DNA of 11,345 nt from Nitrososphaerota archaeon (GCA_027886795.1 JAPCJU010000021.1:1-11345), one strand, 5' to 3'; counted from the stretch's first letter, positions 1-6,461 are shown. The notes: a model not told the origin generated them from the sequence alone. Translations and numbers: made by a program.

Positions 1-216
1 CTTGGGGCTTTTTTGAGAGAATATAAGATCGGAGATAGGGTTGTAATCGATGTCGATTCCCGACAGACAAAAGGTATGCCGCATCGAAGGTTTCAGGGTT
101 CTGTTGGAAGCGTTGAAGAGGTTAGGCGCAGGAGCCTTGTTCTAAATGTACCCGTTGGCGACGCAGAAAAAACCGTCATCGCCCGGCTCGAACACATTCG
201 CCCGTTGGCGGGGTAA
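1..216 (+). CDS. rpl21e: Large ribosomal subunit protein eL21 (L21e), 5'-truncated
   Basis: C-terminal part of archaeal/eukaryotic ribosomal protein L21e, a small basic protein of the large subunit. The open frame runs from base 1 with no start inside the window that fits the family. The usual length is roughly 95-100 residues, so about 25-30 N-terminal residues lie before the window. Visible hallmarks are EYKIGDRVVIDVD, then KGMPHRRFQGSVG (the KGMPHRR core is very conserved) and a closing LEHIRPLAG. A TTG at 13 could be read as a start, but the preceding codons (LGAF) continue the family alignment, so it is internal. The gene is followed 27 nt later by rpoF, the usual archaeal order. The identification is firm; only the 5' end is missing. 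Confidence 0.93.
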   Translation, partial: LGAFLREYKIGDRVVIDVDSRQTKGMPHRRFQGSVGSVEEVRRRSLVLNVPVGDAEKTVIARLEHIRPLAG

Positions 217-243
217 AAAGTTTCACTTCATACAAAGGTAGAA

Positions 244-591
244 TTGGATCAAATGACCGAACAGGCTCAACAACTTGCGACGAAGAAAGCCAGAATTATA
301 ACGATTCCCGAAGCCAGAGAGATCCTTTCCAAAATAGATCCCGAGCACACCGATCAGATCCAAAAGAGGACGATGGACTATCTTCTGAAATTCTCAAAGA
401 CGGAACCTGAAAAGGCTAAGAAAATGCGAAAACAGCTTATCGACGAATGTTCTCTTACCGTAGAAGAAGCGACTGAGCTAGTCAATATTATGCCAAAGTC
501 GCAAGAGGAACTTCGCGTGTTTACTGCAGGATGGAGAAAACTAATCCCTACTGCAACGGTTGAAAAAATTCTCAAGATATTATCCGAGTAA
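244..591 (+). CDS. rpoF: DNA-directed RNA polymerase subunit F (Rpo4/Rpb4)
   Basis: Archaeal homologue of Rpb4, which pairs with Rpo7 to form the stalk of RNA polymerase and helps initiation and termination. The 115-residue product is all-helical and charged. It has an N-terminal PEAREILSKI segment, a central DYLLKFSK helix, and a C-terminal HRDC-like helical part with the pattern LTVEEATELVNIMPKSQEELR near residues 70-90. The length matches the family. The start is taken as TTG 244, preceded by AGGTAG; an in-frame ATG at 253 (residue 4) is a realistic alternative. It sits between rpl21e and the DUF655 gene, a classic archaeal neighbourhood, probably in one transcript with rpl21e. Rpb4 is weakly conserved in sequence, so gene order carries part of the weight. 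Confidence 0.9.
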   Translation: MDQMTEQAQQLATKKARIITIPEAREILSKIDPEHTDQIQKRTMDYLLKFSKTEPEKAKKMRKQLIDECSLTVEEATELVNIMPKSQEELRVFTAGWRKLIPTATVEKILKILSE

Positions 592-764
592 ATTCGATTC
601 CGTGTCTGGACAGTAACCTGCTCTATTAGTACCTCGAGTAGACTTTCGAAATGCTCTGAACCGCGCGATTGGTCAATGGTTTGAAGTTGCCCTAAATCAT
701 CGTGATTCTGATAACCAACCCTTTCAACATAAAGATCTGAAATAGAGCGTATTAGTGAGGCAAT
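592..764 (+). other. Intergenic region with likely promoter for the DUF655 gene
   Basis: The gap is unusually long for this otherwise tight cluster. I find no convincing protein frame or tRNA. A TATA-like ATAAAG (about 729-734) lies around 34 nt before the TTG at 765, and GTGAGG (755-760) lies 4 nt before it as a Shine-Dalgarno candidate. This suggests the DUF655-ksgA-hemK block can be transcribed separately. A perfect 8-bp inverted repeat (620-627 with 741-748) is present but could be chance. Confidence 0.35.
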
Positions 765-1334
765 TTGTACACTTCAACGCCACCAGCGAAGAAGTACGAA
801 GAATTTGCGTATGTGCTCGATTTTATCCCACGGGGAAAGTCCTTCATAATTAAGGAAAGAGAGGGTCCATTGGTTCAAGCGGTCGGCGAAGACAGACTCA
901 CCCTTTTAGAGATTTTGGCAACAGACAATGCCGACTTTAGTTCAGGAGAAAAAGTTGCCATCGGAAAGGAAAATCGTAGCAAGATTGTCAGCGTCTTGGG
1001 GAAGTTGAATTACAATGAATTGACTGAAGAATCGCAAAACGAGCTTCAAAGCGTCCTCGAAAAGATGATCAGAGAAAACGAGGCCCGGTATGTTCTTTAT
1101 TTCAATGAGCTACAACCAATTACTCCGCGTCTCCACGCGCTGGAGCTGATTCCCGGAATCGGCAAGACATTCATGCGGCAGATTGTGACCGAGCGGGACA
1201 AGAAACCATTCGAAAGTTTTTCTGACTTGGAAAAAAGAGTCGGAATAAGAGATCCGGTTAGGTTGCTCGCGAAACGGATAGTTGAGGAACTATCCGGTGG
1301 ATCGAGGATAACAATTTTCATTCATCACTACTAA
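765..1334 (+). CDS. DUF655 family protein, predicted nucleic-acid-binding (OB-like plus HhH)
   Basis: Member of the archaeal DUF655 family (COG1491-type), a conserved protein of unproven function usually encoded between rpoF and ksgA. The 189-residue product has an N-terminal stretch that looks OB-fold-like (YVLDFIPRGKS near 17-26, VQAVGEDRLTLLEI near 37-50, then GEKVAIGK). A clear helix-hairpin-helix follows at about 124-160: HALELIPGIGKTFMRQIV, then the FESFSDLEKRVG segment. HhH motifs of the LIPGIGK type bind nucleic-acid backbone non-specifically, so an RNA- or DNA-binding role linked to ribosome or RNA polymerase biology is inferred. The start is TTG 765 with GTGAGG 4 nt upstream. The next gene, ksgA, begins 31 nt after the stop. 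The family is recognised with good confidence; the function is unknown. Confidence 0.85.
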   Translation: MYTSTPPAKKYEEFAYVLDFIPRGKSFIIKEREGPLVQAVGEDRLTLLEILATDNADFSSGEKVAIGKENRSKIVSVLGKLNYNELTEESQNELQSVLEKMIRENEARYVLYFNELQPITPRLHALELIPGIGKTFMRQIVTERDKKPFESFSDLEKRVGIRDPVRLLAKRIVEELSGGSRITIFIHHY

Positions 1335-1365
1335 TCTCTTAGAAAGTAGAGAGTTTCATCCTACA

Positions 1366-2163
1366 TTGCAGAAAACATCTGTAAGACATCGAACATCCCG
1401 TCGCATTCGATCTCTTGGCCAACACATGCTCGTCTCAGAGGAGATCGCGAACAAAATTGTTGACGCCAGTGATGTGAACTCAAACGATACTGTGCTGGAG
1501 ATAGGAACGGGCTCGGGAATGATCACAGGGAAACTGGCATCAAGGGTAAAGAATGTCCGAAGTTATGAAGTCGATGAGCAACTCTTCCTGGAGGCAAGAT
1601 CTTCGTTTTCGAGAATCCCGAACTTGGAGATTATTTTGGGTGATGCTTTTGATTCGAAATTCAATGAAGAATTCGACGTCTGTGTGACGAGCCTTCCGTA
1701 TTCTCAGTCCCTTAAATTCGCAAAATGGTTGTGTATAAGATCTGGGAAATTCCATCATGCGGTAGCAGTTCTCCAATCTGAGTTTGCTCAAAAACTGGTT
1801 GCCGAACCGGGGAAAGATTCGTACAGAGCGGTTTCGGTGATGTCACAGCTGAGTTTCAAGATAGAAAGGTTATTTTCGATTGGTCGTGAAGCTTTTGACC
1901 CGCAACCTCGAGTTACTTCTGAGGCAGTCAGGTTCTATCCGAGAAACGAACTGGGCAAGCTAGAAATGGATGAAACCAAGATTCGTTTGTTGAACTTTCT
2001 TTTCTCATTTAGGGGCAGACATGCGTCTTCGGCATTGAAAAAAATCAACAAGAATTCTATATTTCGGATTGCTTCGATTGAAGTTCTGAACAAACGAGTC
2101 GAAAATTTATCCCTGGAAGAATTTTCATTTCTTCTGAAAGGAATTGAGCGAAACCAGGTGTGA
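1366..2163 (+). CDS. ksgA: 16S rRNA adenine N6-dimethylase (KsgA/Dim1)
   Basis: S-adenosylmethionine-dependent enzyme that dimethylates two adjacent adenines in the 3'-terminal hairpin of small-subunit rRNA during late ribosome assembly. The 265 residues show the family motifs in order: SLGQHML (16-22), SAM motif I EIGTGSGMIT (45-54), the acidic motif II residue E68 in YEVD, GDAF (92-95), motif IV SLPYS (109-113), QSEFAQKLVAEPG (137-149) and the C-terminal FDPQPRV (177-183). Motif IV is usually NLPY; the first position here is Ser109, a notable change in the target-adenine pocket. The start is TTG 1366, chosen because the protein then begins shortly before the LGQH motif, as is usual. The stop overlaps the start of the next gene (GTGA), implying translational coupling. 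The identity is secure. Confidence 0.93.
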   Translation: MQKTSVRHRTSRRIRSLGQHMLVSEEIANKIVDASDVNSNDTVLEIGTGSGMITGKLASRVKNVRSYEVDEQLFLEARSSFSRIPNLEIILGDAFDSKFNEEFDVCVTSLPYSQSLKFAKWLCIRSGKFHHAVAVLQSEFAQKLVAEPGKDSYRAVSVMSQLSFKIERLFSIGREAFDPQPRVTSEAVRFYPRNELGKLEMDETKIRLLNFLFSFRGRHASSALKKINKNSIFRIASIEVLNKRVENLSLEEFSFLLKGIERNQV

Positions 2164-2714
2164 TCGATGAAAAGTACCTTTACGGCGAAGATTCGGCTCT
2201 TCTCGGAGAAGCGATATCAAGACTCGAGGGAAAAGATGCATTTCTGGAAATCGGGCTCGGAGGGGGAGGAAATTTACTCGTGGCAGCGGAAAAATTTGGT
2301 TTCGTAGTCGGGACAGACATTATGACTTTAACAAATCTGGATTCGGAAGTTCTATCAAAAGCTGAAGTCTTGGTTGCGGACAAAGCCTCCTGTTTTCGCC
2401 GGGGCGTGTTCGATGTCGTCGTGTTCAATCCGCCGTATCTACCGTCTGAGTCGATTCAAGATGTTACAATCGATGGGGGCCCTCGCGGTGTCGACGTTCC
2501 CATTCAATTTCTCACAAGCGCTCTAGAAGTATTGAAGCAGGACGGGAAAATTCTGGTGCTTCTATCATCATTAGGAATAATAGATGATTTCTTGAAATTG
2601 TGTTCCGATCATTCTCTAAACGTCGAAAAATTCGCCGAAAGAGAACTGTTTTTCGAGACTCTGTCGGTCTATTTGATTTCCCGCATTGGAAATGGATCAG
2701 GTAAAATCCATTAG
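2160..2714 (+). CDS. HemK/PrmC-like class I methyltransferase (Mtq2/HemK2 type)
   Basis: Small stand-alone Rossmann methyltransferase with the NPPY catalytic motif (residues 90-93, in VVVFNPPYLPSE) that binds the amide of a glutamine side chain. Archaeal and eukaryotic members of this size (about 180-200 residues; 184 here) methylate the glutamine of the GGQ motif in the class I release factor, usually with a Trm112-like partner. SAM motif I is EIGLGGGGNLL (30-40), with an unusual run of glycines, followed by the acidic GTD (51-53). The N-terminal YGEDSALL matches the family's Y-x-P-x-EDS-x-LL entry motif, though the usual Pro is absent. The start is GTG 2160, overlapping the ksgA stop by 4 nt. 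The release-factor substrate is inferred from the family; another glutamine, lysine or nucleic-acid target cannot be excluded. Confidence 0.85.
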   Translation: MIDEKYLYGEDSALLGEAISRLEGKDAFLEIGLGGGGNLLVAAEKFGFVVGTDIMTLTNLDSEVLSKAEVLVADKASCFRRGVFDVVVFNPPYLPSESIQDVTIDGGPRGVDVPIQFLTSALEVLKQDGKILVLLSSLGIIDDFLKLCSDHSLNVEKFAERELFFETLSVYLISRIGNGSGKIH

Positions 2715-2726
2715 CGTTCCATTTGA

Positions 2727-3545
2727 TTGAAAATGCCTCGAAATCGTACCAAAGGTTCTCGGCTCATCAGCCATTTCGCTGTTGCTGTTGTCGAGCCTGA
2801 ATTTGGATTAAACGTGGGTTATCTCGCGCGGACTATGGCTAATTTCGGACTCTCGAAACTTTTCGTTGTCTCACAACAACCTATGGATTCCGAAAATATA
2901 TCGCGAGCGAGACTTTTTGCAGCGCATGGAAGATGGCTCATTGATAAAATCGAGTATCTTGATTCGTTTGAGAGACTGAGACGCAAATACAAGCTACTGA
3001 TTGGAACAACTGCAATCGAAGCGACGCGCAAGTCAAATTTGACCAGAAGAACTATTGCGGTAGACGCCTGCGCAGCAAAACTGGCTCCAAGACTTAATGG
3101 AGGAAAAGTCAGTTGCTGTTTTGTCTTTGGCAGAGATTCAACCGGCCTTACAAACGATGAATTGAAATTATGCGACTATTGCCTAACTATCAAAACTGGT
3201 TCCGAGTATAACACTCTGAATGTATCCCATGCTGCAGCAATCTTTTTTTACGAATTTTCAAAAAATTTGTCGAAAGTAGACTCAATTCTTGATCATAGGC
3301 CGAAGAGAAACCAAGAAGGGCTTATTCAAACGTCGACGAGAAATCAAAGAGACCGCGCGATCAGACTTTTCGAGCGGCTTGGTGAAGATGCAGAGTTTAA
3401 GCAATACAAGAGGGCTCTACTTCGCGAAACGCTGAAGCGAATGTTCGGAAGAGGCGACCCCACCTTGAGAGAGCTGTATCTTCTGATGGGTCTAGCGTCC
3501 AAAGCGTCATCCAAAATCAGGAGATTGTCTAAAGTCGCTGCATGA
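2727..3545 (+). CDS. trmJ: TrmJ-like SPOUT tRNA 2'-O-methyltransferase
   Basis: SPOUT (trefoil-knot) methyltransferase of the TrmH/TrmJ family. Archaeal TrmJ methylates the ribose of C32 in the tRNA anticodon loop. The 272-residue protein has motif 1 as EFGLNVGYLARTMANFG (about 25-41), motif 2 as VFGRDSTGLTNDEL (133-146) and motif 3 as YNTLNVSHAAA (161-171), which together form the SAM-binding knot. The remaining C-terminal part (about 180-272) is basic and helical, matching the dimerisation/tRNA-binding extension of TrmJ rather than the short TrmL proteins. The start could be TTG 2727 or ATG 2733; neither has a clear ribosome-binding site. It follows the HemK-like gene by 12 nt and converges on the minus-strand tRNA methylase, overlapping it by 17 nt. 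The substrate position is inferred from the family. Confidence 0.88.
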   Translation: MKMPRNRTKGSRLISHFAVAVVEPEFGLNVGYLARTMANFGLSKLFVVSQQPMDSENISRARLFAAHGRWLIDKIEYLDSFERLRRKYKLLIGTTAIEATRKSNLTRRTIAVDACAAKLAPRLNGGKVSCCFVFGRDSTGLTNDELKLCDYCLTIKTGSEYNTLNVSHAAAIFFYEFSKNLSKVDSILDHRPKRNQEGLIQTSTRNQRDRAIRLFERLGEDAEFKQYKRALLRETLKRMFGRGDPTLRELYLLMGLASKASSKIRRLSKVAA

Positions 3546-4749
3546 CGTAAACCCTTCGCTGAACGATCTTCTTTTTTGAAGTGGGCACCCGACATGGGTT
3601 TTCGGATTCCAGCCCTGGCAGCTGTGGCAGGTAAAGGGAGAAATCATTGCCCATTAGTTCTTCCATCTTAATTGTGTGGTTCCTTCCACGGTCATCCACA
3701 ATTTCAGGCACAACGAGAACAGCTTTTTGTCCCGTTGAGCGAATGAATCTCGCGAATGCCCTAATCAGTTCGTCGTATTTACTTTTTACCTCCACCAAAA
3801 GTTTTGATGCTTCAATTGCGGTCGGGTTGCTCTCAAGTTTTGGGACGAGTATCGGTTCTGTTGCTATTCCATCGACCGGCGGAATGTCAGTACTTTCTAG
3901 TTTCATTGAATCCGCGTGATATATTTGGTAGCCTAACTTCGGAGAAATGCCATACTGCTTTCTGAACCATTCGAGATTTGTTACGCATTTACGAACGTGT
4001 GCCTGAGAAATATCCACACCAACTGCATTGTAACCGCACATCATTGCTTCCTGCAATATTGTCCCGAGACCACAGAAAGGATCGAGGAGAGTCTGTTTTC
4101 TCTGAATCGAACTCAAGTTAACAAGTACCCGAGCGAGTCGAGGTCCAAGTGTCGAAGTCGGATCCTGGTATGAGCGAGAAAAATCCCTCTTTTCGTATCC
4201 GGAAACGTCTGAAATGAACTGGGTATATCCGTAAACTTTCATTCCGTCTTGGCAATGAACCACGACATCCAGCCCTTCCACACGATTTTCATTTCTTGAG
4301 AGCACGTTTTTGGCTAGTTCCTTAAGCTTTAACTCGCTCGCGACCGGTTCTCGCCCAAAGTTAATTCCTGTTTCACTTTCTGGTTTCAGGAATCTGGATT
4401 TTCCAAGAGAATTTGATTTCAAAAAGTCACTCACGATGGATCTTGTTTCTTCTAATGTTTCCGGGTTGCAATCGTAAGAAGAAATTGTCCAGTTAAATTT
4501 CGTCTCGTCAGGTAATGGAAGAAATTCTAACAGCTCTTCGGGAGACTCGCCACAAATTCTCGCCATTTTGTAAAATCCTCCGAGTCTCTTGGCCAACTCC
4601 CTTGCGTCGCCCAATTCAATTTCCAAAGTTGCAGAATGCCCAGAGCAGTTTGTAACTCCGAATTCAAAATTCTTGGAGTCTCTCAAGCTTGCTAGTTCGA
4701 GCAGTGATAGCATGCCATAAGCAGAGACGACGAGAAATTTTTGTTTCAA
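3529..4749 (-). CDS. Trm11/Trm-G10-type tRNA guanosine N2-methyltransferase
   Basis: Resembles the COG1041 family (archaeal Trm-G10, eukaryotic Trm11), which makes m2G or m2,2G at position 10 of tRNA. The 406 residues split into a poorly conserved N-terminal half (THUMP-like region expected, about 1-175) and a C-terminal Rossmann domain. The boundary segment RDFSRSYQDPTSTLGPRLAR (188-207) is followed by SAM motif I LLDPFCGLGTILQE (221-234), VGVDIS (243-248) and the end motif QRRVYVM. The expected catalytic D/N-PPY is replaced by TEPIL (297-301); a TEPY-like variant is, to my recollection, found in some Trm11-family branches. The start is TTG 4749: a TATA-like TGTTTATTG (minus strand, 4782-4774) sits about 28 nt upstream, suggesting a nearly leaderless mRNA. 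The family is well supported, the exact modification site less so. Confidence 0.82.
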   Translation of the reverse strand: MKQKFLVVSAYGMLSLLELASLRDSKNFEFGVTNCSGHSATLEIELGDARELAKRLGGFYKMARICGESPEELLEFLPLPDETKFNWTISSYDCNPETLEETRSIVSDFLKSNSLGKSRFLKPESETGINFGREPVASELKLKELAKNVLSRNENRVEGLDVVVHCQDGMKVYGYTQFISDVSGYEKRDFSRSYQDPTSTLGPRLARVLVNLSSIQRKQTLLDPFCGLGTILQEAMMCGYNAVGVDISQAHVRKCVTNLEWFRKQYGISPKLGYQIYHADSMKLESTDIPPVDGIATEPILVPKLESNPTAIEASKLLVEVKSKYDELIRAFARFIRSTGQKAVLVVPEIVDDRGRNHTIKMEELMGNDFSLYLPQLPGLESENPCRVPTSKKKIVQRRVYVMQRL

Positions 4750-4786
4750 TTTTGAAAAGTAATCTCCTCAAAACAATAAACAGTTC
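4750..4786. promoter_or_regulatory. Short divergent promoter region between the Trm11-like gene and the regulator
   Basis: Only 37 nt separate the two divergent starts. On the minus strand TGTTTATTG (4782-4774) is a plausible TATA box for the TTG at 4749, and GAGGAGAT (4769-4762) is a Shine-Dalgarno candidate 12 nt upstream of it. A plus-strand TATA box is not obvious and would have to lie within the 5' end of the methylase gene. Confidence 0.4.
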
Positions 4787-5443
4787 ATGATGGGAATATC
4801 GAATTCAGTCCGTGAACTTAACTTAAATAGTGATCACAGCCCATTCGCACTTAGATTGGATAAGACACCGACGCAGACAAAATCTTTCCGTCTGGAAGCA
4901 GATATTCTTGACGCTCTTGAGGTGGAGAGCGCCAGGCGTGGAACGAGTGTGAACAATCTGACCAACCAGATTCTGCGAAAGTGGGTAAATTTTGATCGTT
5001 ATCTCCAAGATTTTGGCTACGTGATGCTTTCTGTACATGATTTCCTGAGGGCGCTAAATTCGTTCGACGACGCCATGGTCAAGACGCTCGCATTAGAGAG
5101 CGGGCGGAGGTTTCCAAAGGACCTGATACTGTTTACCGGTCAGAAAAACGACCTTCGAACGTGTGTTAGATTTGTTGAGACGATCTTGTGCGATTACATG
5201 AGATGGGGGAGTTACCACAATTCGTCAACGGAATCGGAGTTCGTCGTAACCTTGCGCCACAACTACGGGGGTAAATGGTCGATGGCACTCGAATCGATCC
5301 TGGGAGAAATGTTTGAGGTTAACGTGGGCATTACTCCAAAGTTTACCGTCACGGAAAGTACACTCCTGATGACAATTCCAAAACCCCAGGAATCTAATCC
5401 AAAGGCTGCCGCGGGAATCGAACCCGCAAGCGGCGTCCTTTAG
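4787..5443 (+). CDS. Ribbon-helix-helix-like putative transcriptional regulator; 3' end runs into a tRNA fragment
   Basis: I recognise this as a likely DNA-binding regulator but not as a named gene. Residues 32-66 read as a ribbon-helix-helix module: a strand KSFRLEADI (32-40), helix LDALEVESARRG (41-52), the turn TSVNN and helix LTNQILRKW. The rest (about 70-200) is a mixed helical/strand domain with HNYGGKWSMALESILGEMF (158-176) and the strand STLLMTIP (191-198). This pattern, and the length, recall small-molecule-sensing domains attached to archaeal regulators, but I cannot assign the ligand. The start is ATG 4787, followed by a second ATG. The final codons (AAAGIEPASGVL) are the reverse reading of a tRNA T-arm, and the stop itself lies in tRNA-like sequence. 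The functional protein therefore probably ends in a junction-derived tail. Codon use otherwise resembles the neighbours. Confidence 0.68.
   Translation: MMGISNSVRELNLNSDHSPFALRLDKTPTQTKSFRLEADILDALEVESARRGTSVNNLTNQILRKWVNFDRYLQDFGYVMLSVHDFLRALNSFDDAMVKTLALESGRRFPKDLILFTGQKNDLRTCVRFVETILCDYMRWGSYHNSSTESEFVVTLRHNYGGKWSMALESILGEMFEVNVGITPKFTVTESTLLMTIPKPQESNPKAAAGIEPASGVL
5404..5430 (-). tRNA. tRNA 3'-end fragment (T-arm and acceptor 3' strand), orphan
   Basis: On the minus strand there is a perfect T-arm: 5-bp stem GCGGG/CCCGC closing a canonical TTCGATT loop (5427-5411), then a 7-nt acceptor 3' strand GGCAGCC (5410-5404). No CCA is encoded. A 5' partner matching GGCTGCC, even with G-U pairs, is absent from the next 350 or so bases upstream. 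The bases immediately 5' of the arm (about 5431-5458) include a D-loop-like GCCCGGCCTAAAGG but no anticodon arm between it and the T-arm. I therefore cannot call a complete tRNA. It could be an integration scar, a decayed tRNA, the 3' half of a split tRNA, or a heavily disrupted gene. The T-arm itself is unambiguous. Confidence 0.6.
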
Positions 5444-5610
5444 GCCGGGCCTTAAAACTTCGGTCGAATTTTTTCCAGCTATCCTGCATCGGATCTTAGT
5501 CCTTTGATAATTCAATCCTGTATGATTTGGTTAGGGCAAAGATAATTCTCTCGGTTGGGTTGCTGAATCACTGATGGTCGTCGAGTTTTGTAGCGCGAGA
5601 TTCGAAAAAT
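5444..5610. other. Intergenic stretch without a recognisable gene
   Basis: No protein-coding frame with family resemblance. On the plus strand a small hairpin (arms AAAACTTCG and CGAATTTT around 5455-5472) is followed by a T run ending at 5474 and could terminate the regulator transcript. On the minus strand, reading towards the tRNA fragment, GGACTAAGATCC (about 5505-5490) looks like an anticodon arm but has a 6-nt loop and does not connect to the T-arm at the expected spacing. Confidence 0.3.
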
Positions 5611-5709
5611 GCATGTGTCATGGTAAACGACTACGTCGTACTTTCATCGGCTCCCCCGCTTGGCGTGGGGAGGGGCCCCCTAGGGGTGGTCTCATGCGGA
5701 GGCTTTTTT
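5611..5709 (+). ncRNA. Candidate GC-rich structured non-coding RNA ending in a T run
   Basis: This block is far more GC-rich than its surroundings and can be folded as one RNA. A closing helix joins GCATG (5611-5615) with CATGC (5693-5697). One hairpin is ACGAC-TAC-GTCGT (5627-5639). A long hairpin is built from GGC, TCCCC, CGC, loop TTG, GCG, GGGGA and GCC (5649-5678, with small bulges). The palindrome CCCCTAGGGG (5677-5686) follows. GGAGGC then leads into six T (5704-5709), a typical archaeal terminator. The block lies in a long stretch with no protein gene, upstream of rpl10e. It does not match tRNA, 5S, SRP or RNase P features that I can recall. It could equally be part of a long leader for rpl10e. 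The strand is chosen from the position of the T run. Confidence 0.45.
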
Positions 5710-5929
5710 CCATAAGCAAAAACGATCGAAGCAAAGGCTTTGCAATCCTGAAATATACCATCGGCCTGCCCTAAAAATGACTTTTCCCAGTCCTTGACAA
5801 TCATCGAATCAGCTCTGAGGGTACTCGGTTTTTCGCGAGAATTTTATTACCTACTTTCCAAGTTAAGATCGACTCACGGTGAGACAAAGGTTATTACCCA
5901 GAAGAACAATCTTTTATTTGCGATCTTTC

Positions 5930-6454
5930 GTGCAAGGCAAAAATTATCGACTTACCAGCGGAATGCCACTGACGAGCAAGGTCTATTCTCCCGGGGCTCC
6001 GAACTTGAAAATTGCAAGGTTTAGTACCGGACAGGCCAGTCCTGATTACGATTACATTCTGAAACTAGTTAGCACCGAAAAGGTTCAGATTAGGCACAAC
6101 GCTCTTGAAGCCGCAAGGGTTGCCGCTAACAAGAAACTTACTCCCATTGGAGAGAATTCGTATTTCCTGAGAGTCAAGGTCTATCCTCATGTCATCCTTC
6201 GTGAGAATAGGATGATCGCGACTGCCGGAGCAGATAGGTTACAGGAGGGAATGAGGAAGGCGTGGGGGAAGCCGATGGGACTAGCTGCAAGAGTCATGCC
6301 TGGTTCTCCGATCCTTGAGCTTCAGGTAAAAAAGGAGAATTTGCAGAAGGCGAAGGATGCGATGAAGAGCGCCTCCACAAAGCTTCCGATGCCGACCGAA
6401 ATTGTAGTTGAAAAGTTGGAGAAAGTAAGTCCTGAAATCCCGGCTACCGGTTAG
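5930..6454 (+). CDS. rpl10e: Large ribosomal subunit protein uL16 (archaeal L10e)
   Basis: Archaeal L10e, the uL16 protein that binds near the peptidyl-transferase centre and the elongation-factor site. Diagnostic segments are KIARFSTGQ, VQIRHNALEAARVAANK, the very conserved VYPHVILRENRMIATAGADR and LQEGMRKAWGKPMG, which are universal in this family and close to thaumarchaeal versions. GTG 5930 is chosen as the start because it gives a protein beginning with QGKNYR, matching the GKNYR-type N-terminus of the family and a normal length of 174 residues. The frame is open back to 5879, but those extra residues (MRQRLLPRR...) have no family counterpart. The C-terminus after LPMPTEIVVEKLE is a short tail. 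The gene stands alone with a long upstream region and 117 nt before dph2. Confidence 0.93.
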   Translation: MQGKNYRLTSGMPLTSKVYSPGAPNLKIARFSTGQASPDYDYILKLVSTEKVQIRHNALEAARVAANKKLTPIGENSYFLRVKVYPHVILRENRMIATAGADRLQEGMRKAWGKPMGLAARVMPGSPILELQVKKENLQKAKDAMKSASTKLPMPTEIVVEKLEKVSPEIPATG

Positions 6455-6461
6455 ATTGCAC

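Noticed and set aside
13..216. TTG at 13 as the real start of the L21e gene
   Set aside because: The frame is open to base 1 and the upstream codons continue the family's N-terminal part; the gene is truncated by the window.
615..645. Minus-strand GGTACTAATAG resembling the 3' end of 23S rRNA
   Set aside because: Only about 11 bases match and flanking rRNA sequence is missing; most likely chance.
5490..5505. Leu-like anticodon arm GGACTAAGATCC on the minus strand as part of the tRNA fragment
   Set aside because: The loop is one base short and the order and spacing relative to the D-like and T arms do not give a tRNA even after removing introns.
5879..5929. Longer N-terminus for L10e (starting at 5879)
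   Set aside because: The additional residues have no family resemblance, and the GKNYR-type N-terminus is reached from GTG 5930.
5574..6024. Short plus-strand open frames at 5574-5774 and 5794-6024
   Set aside because: The first lies across the GC-rich structured block with a composition unlike a protein; the second overlaps the L10e gene in another frame.
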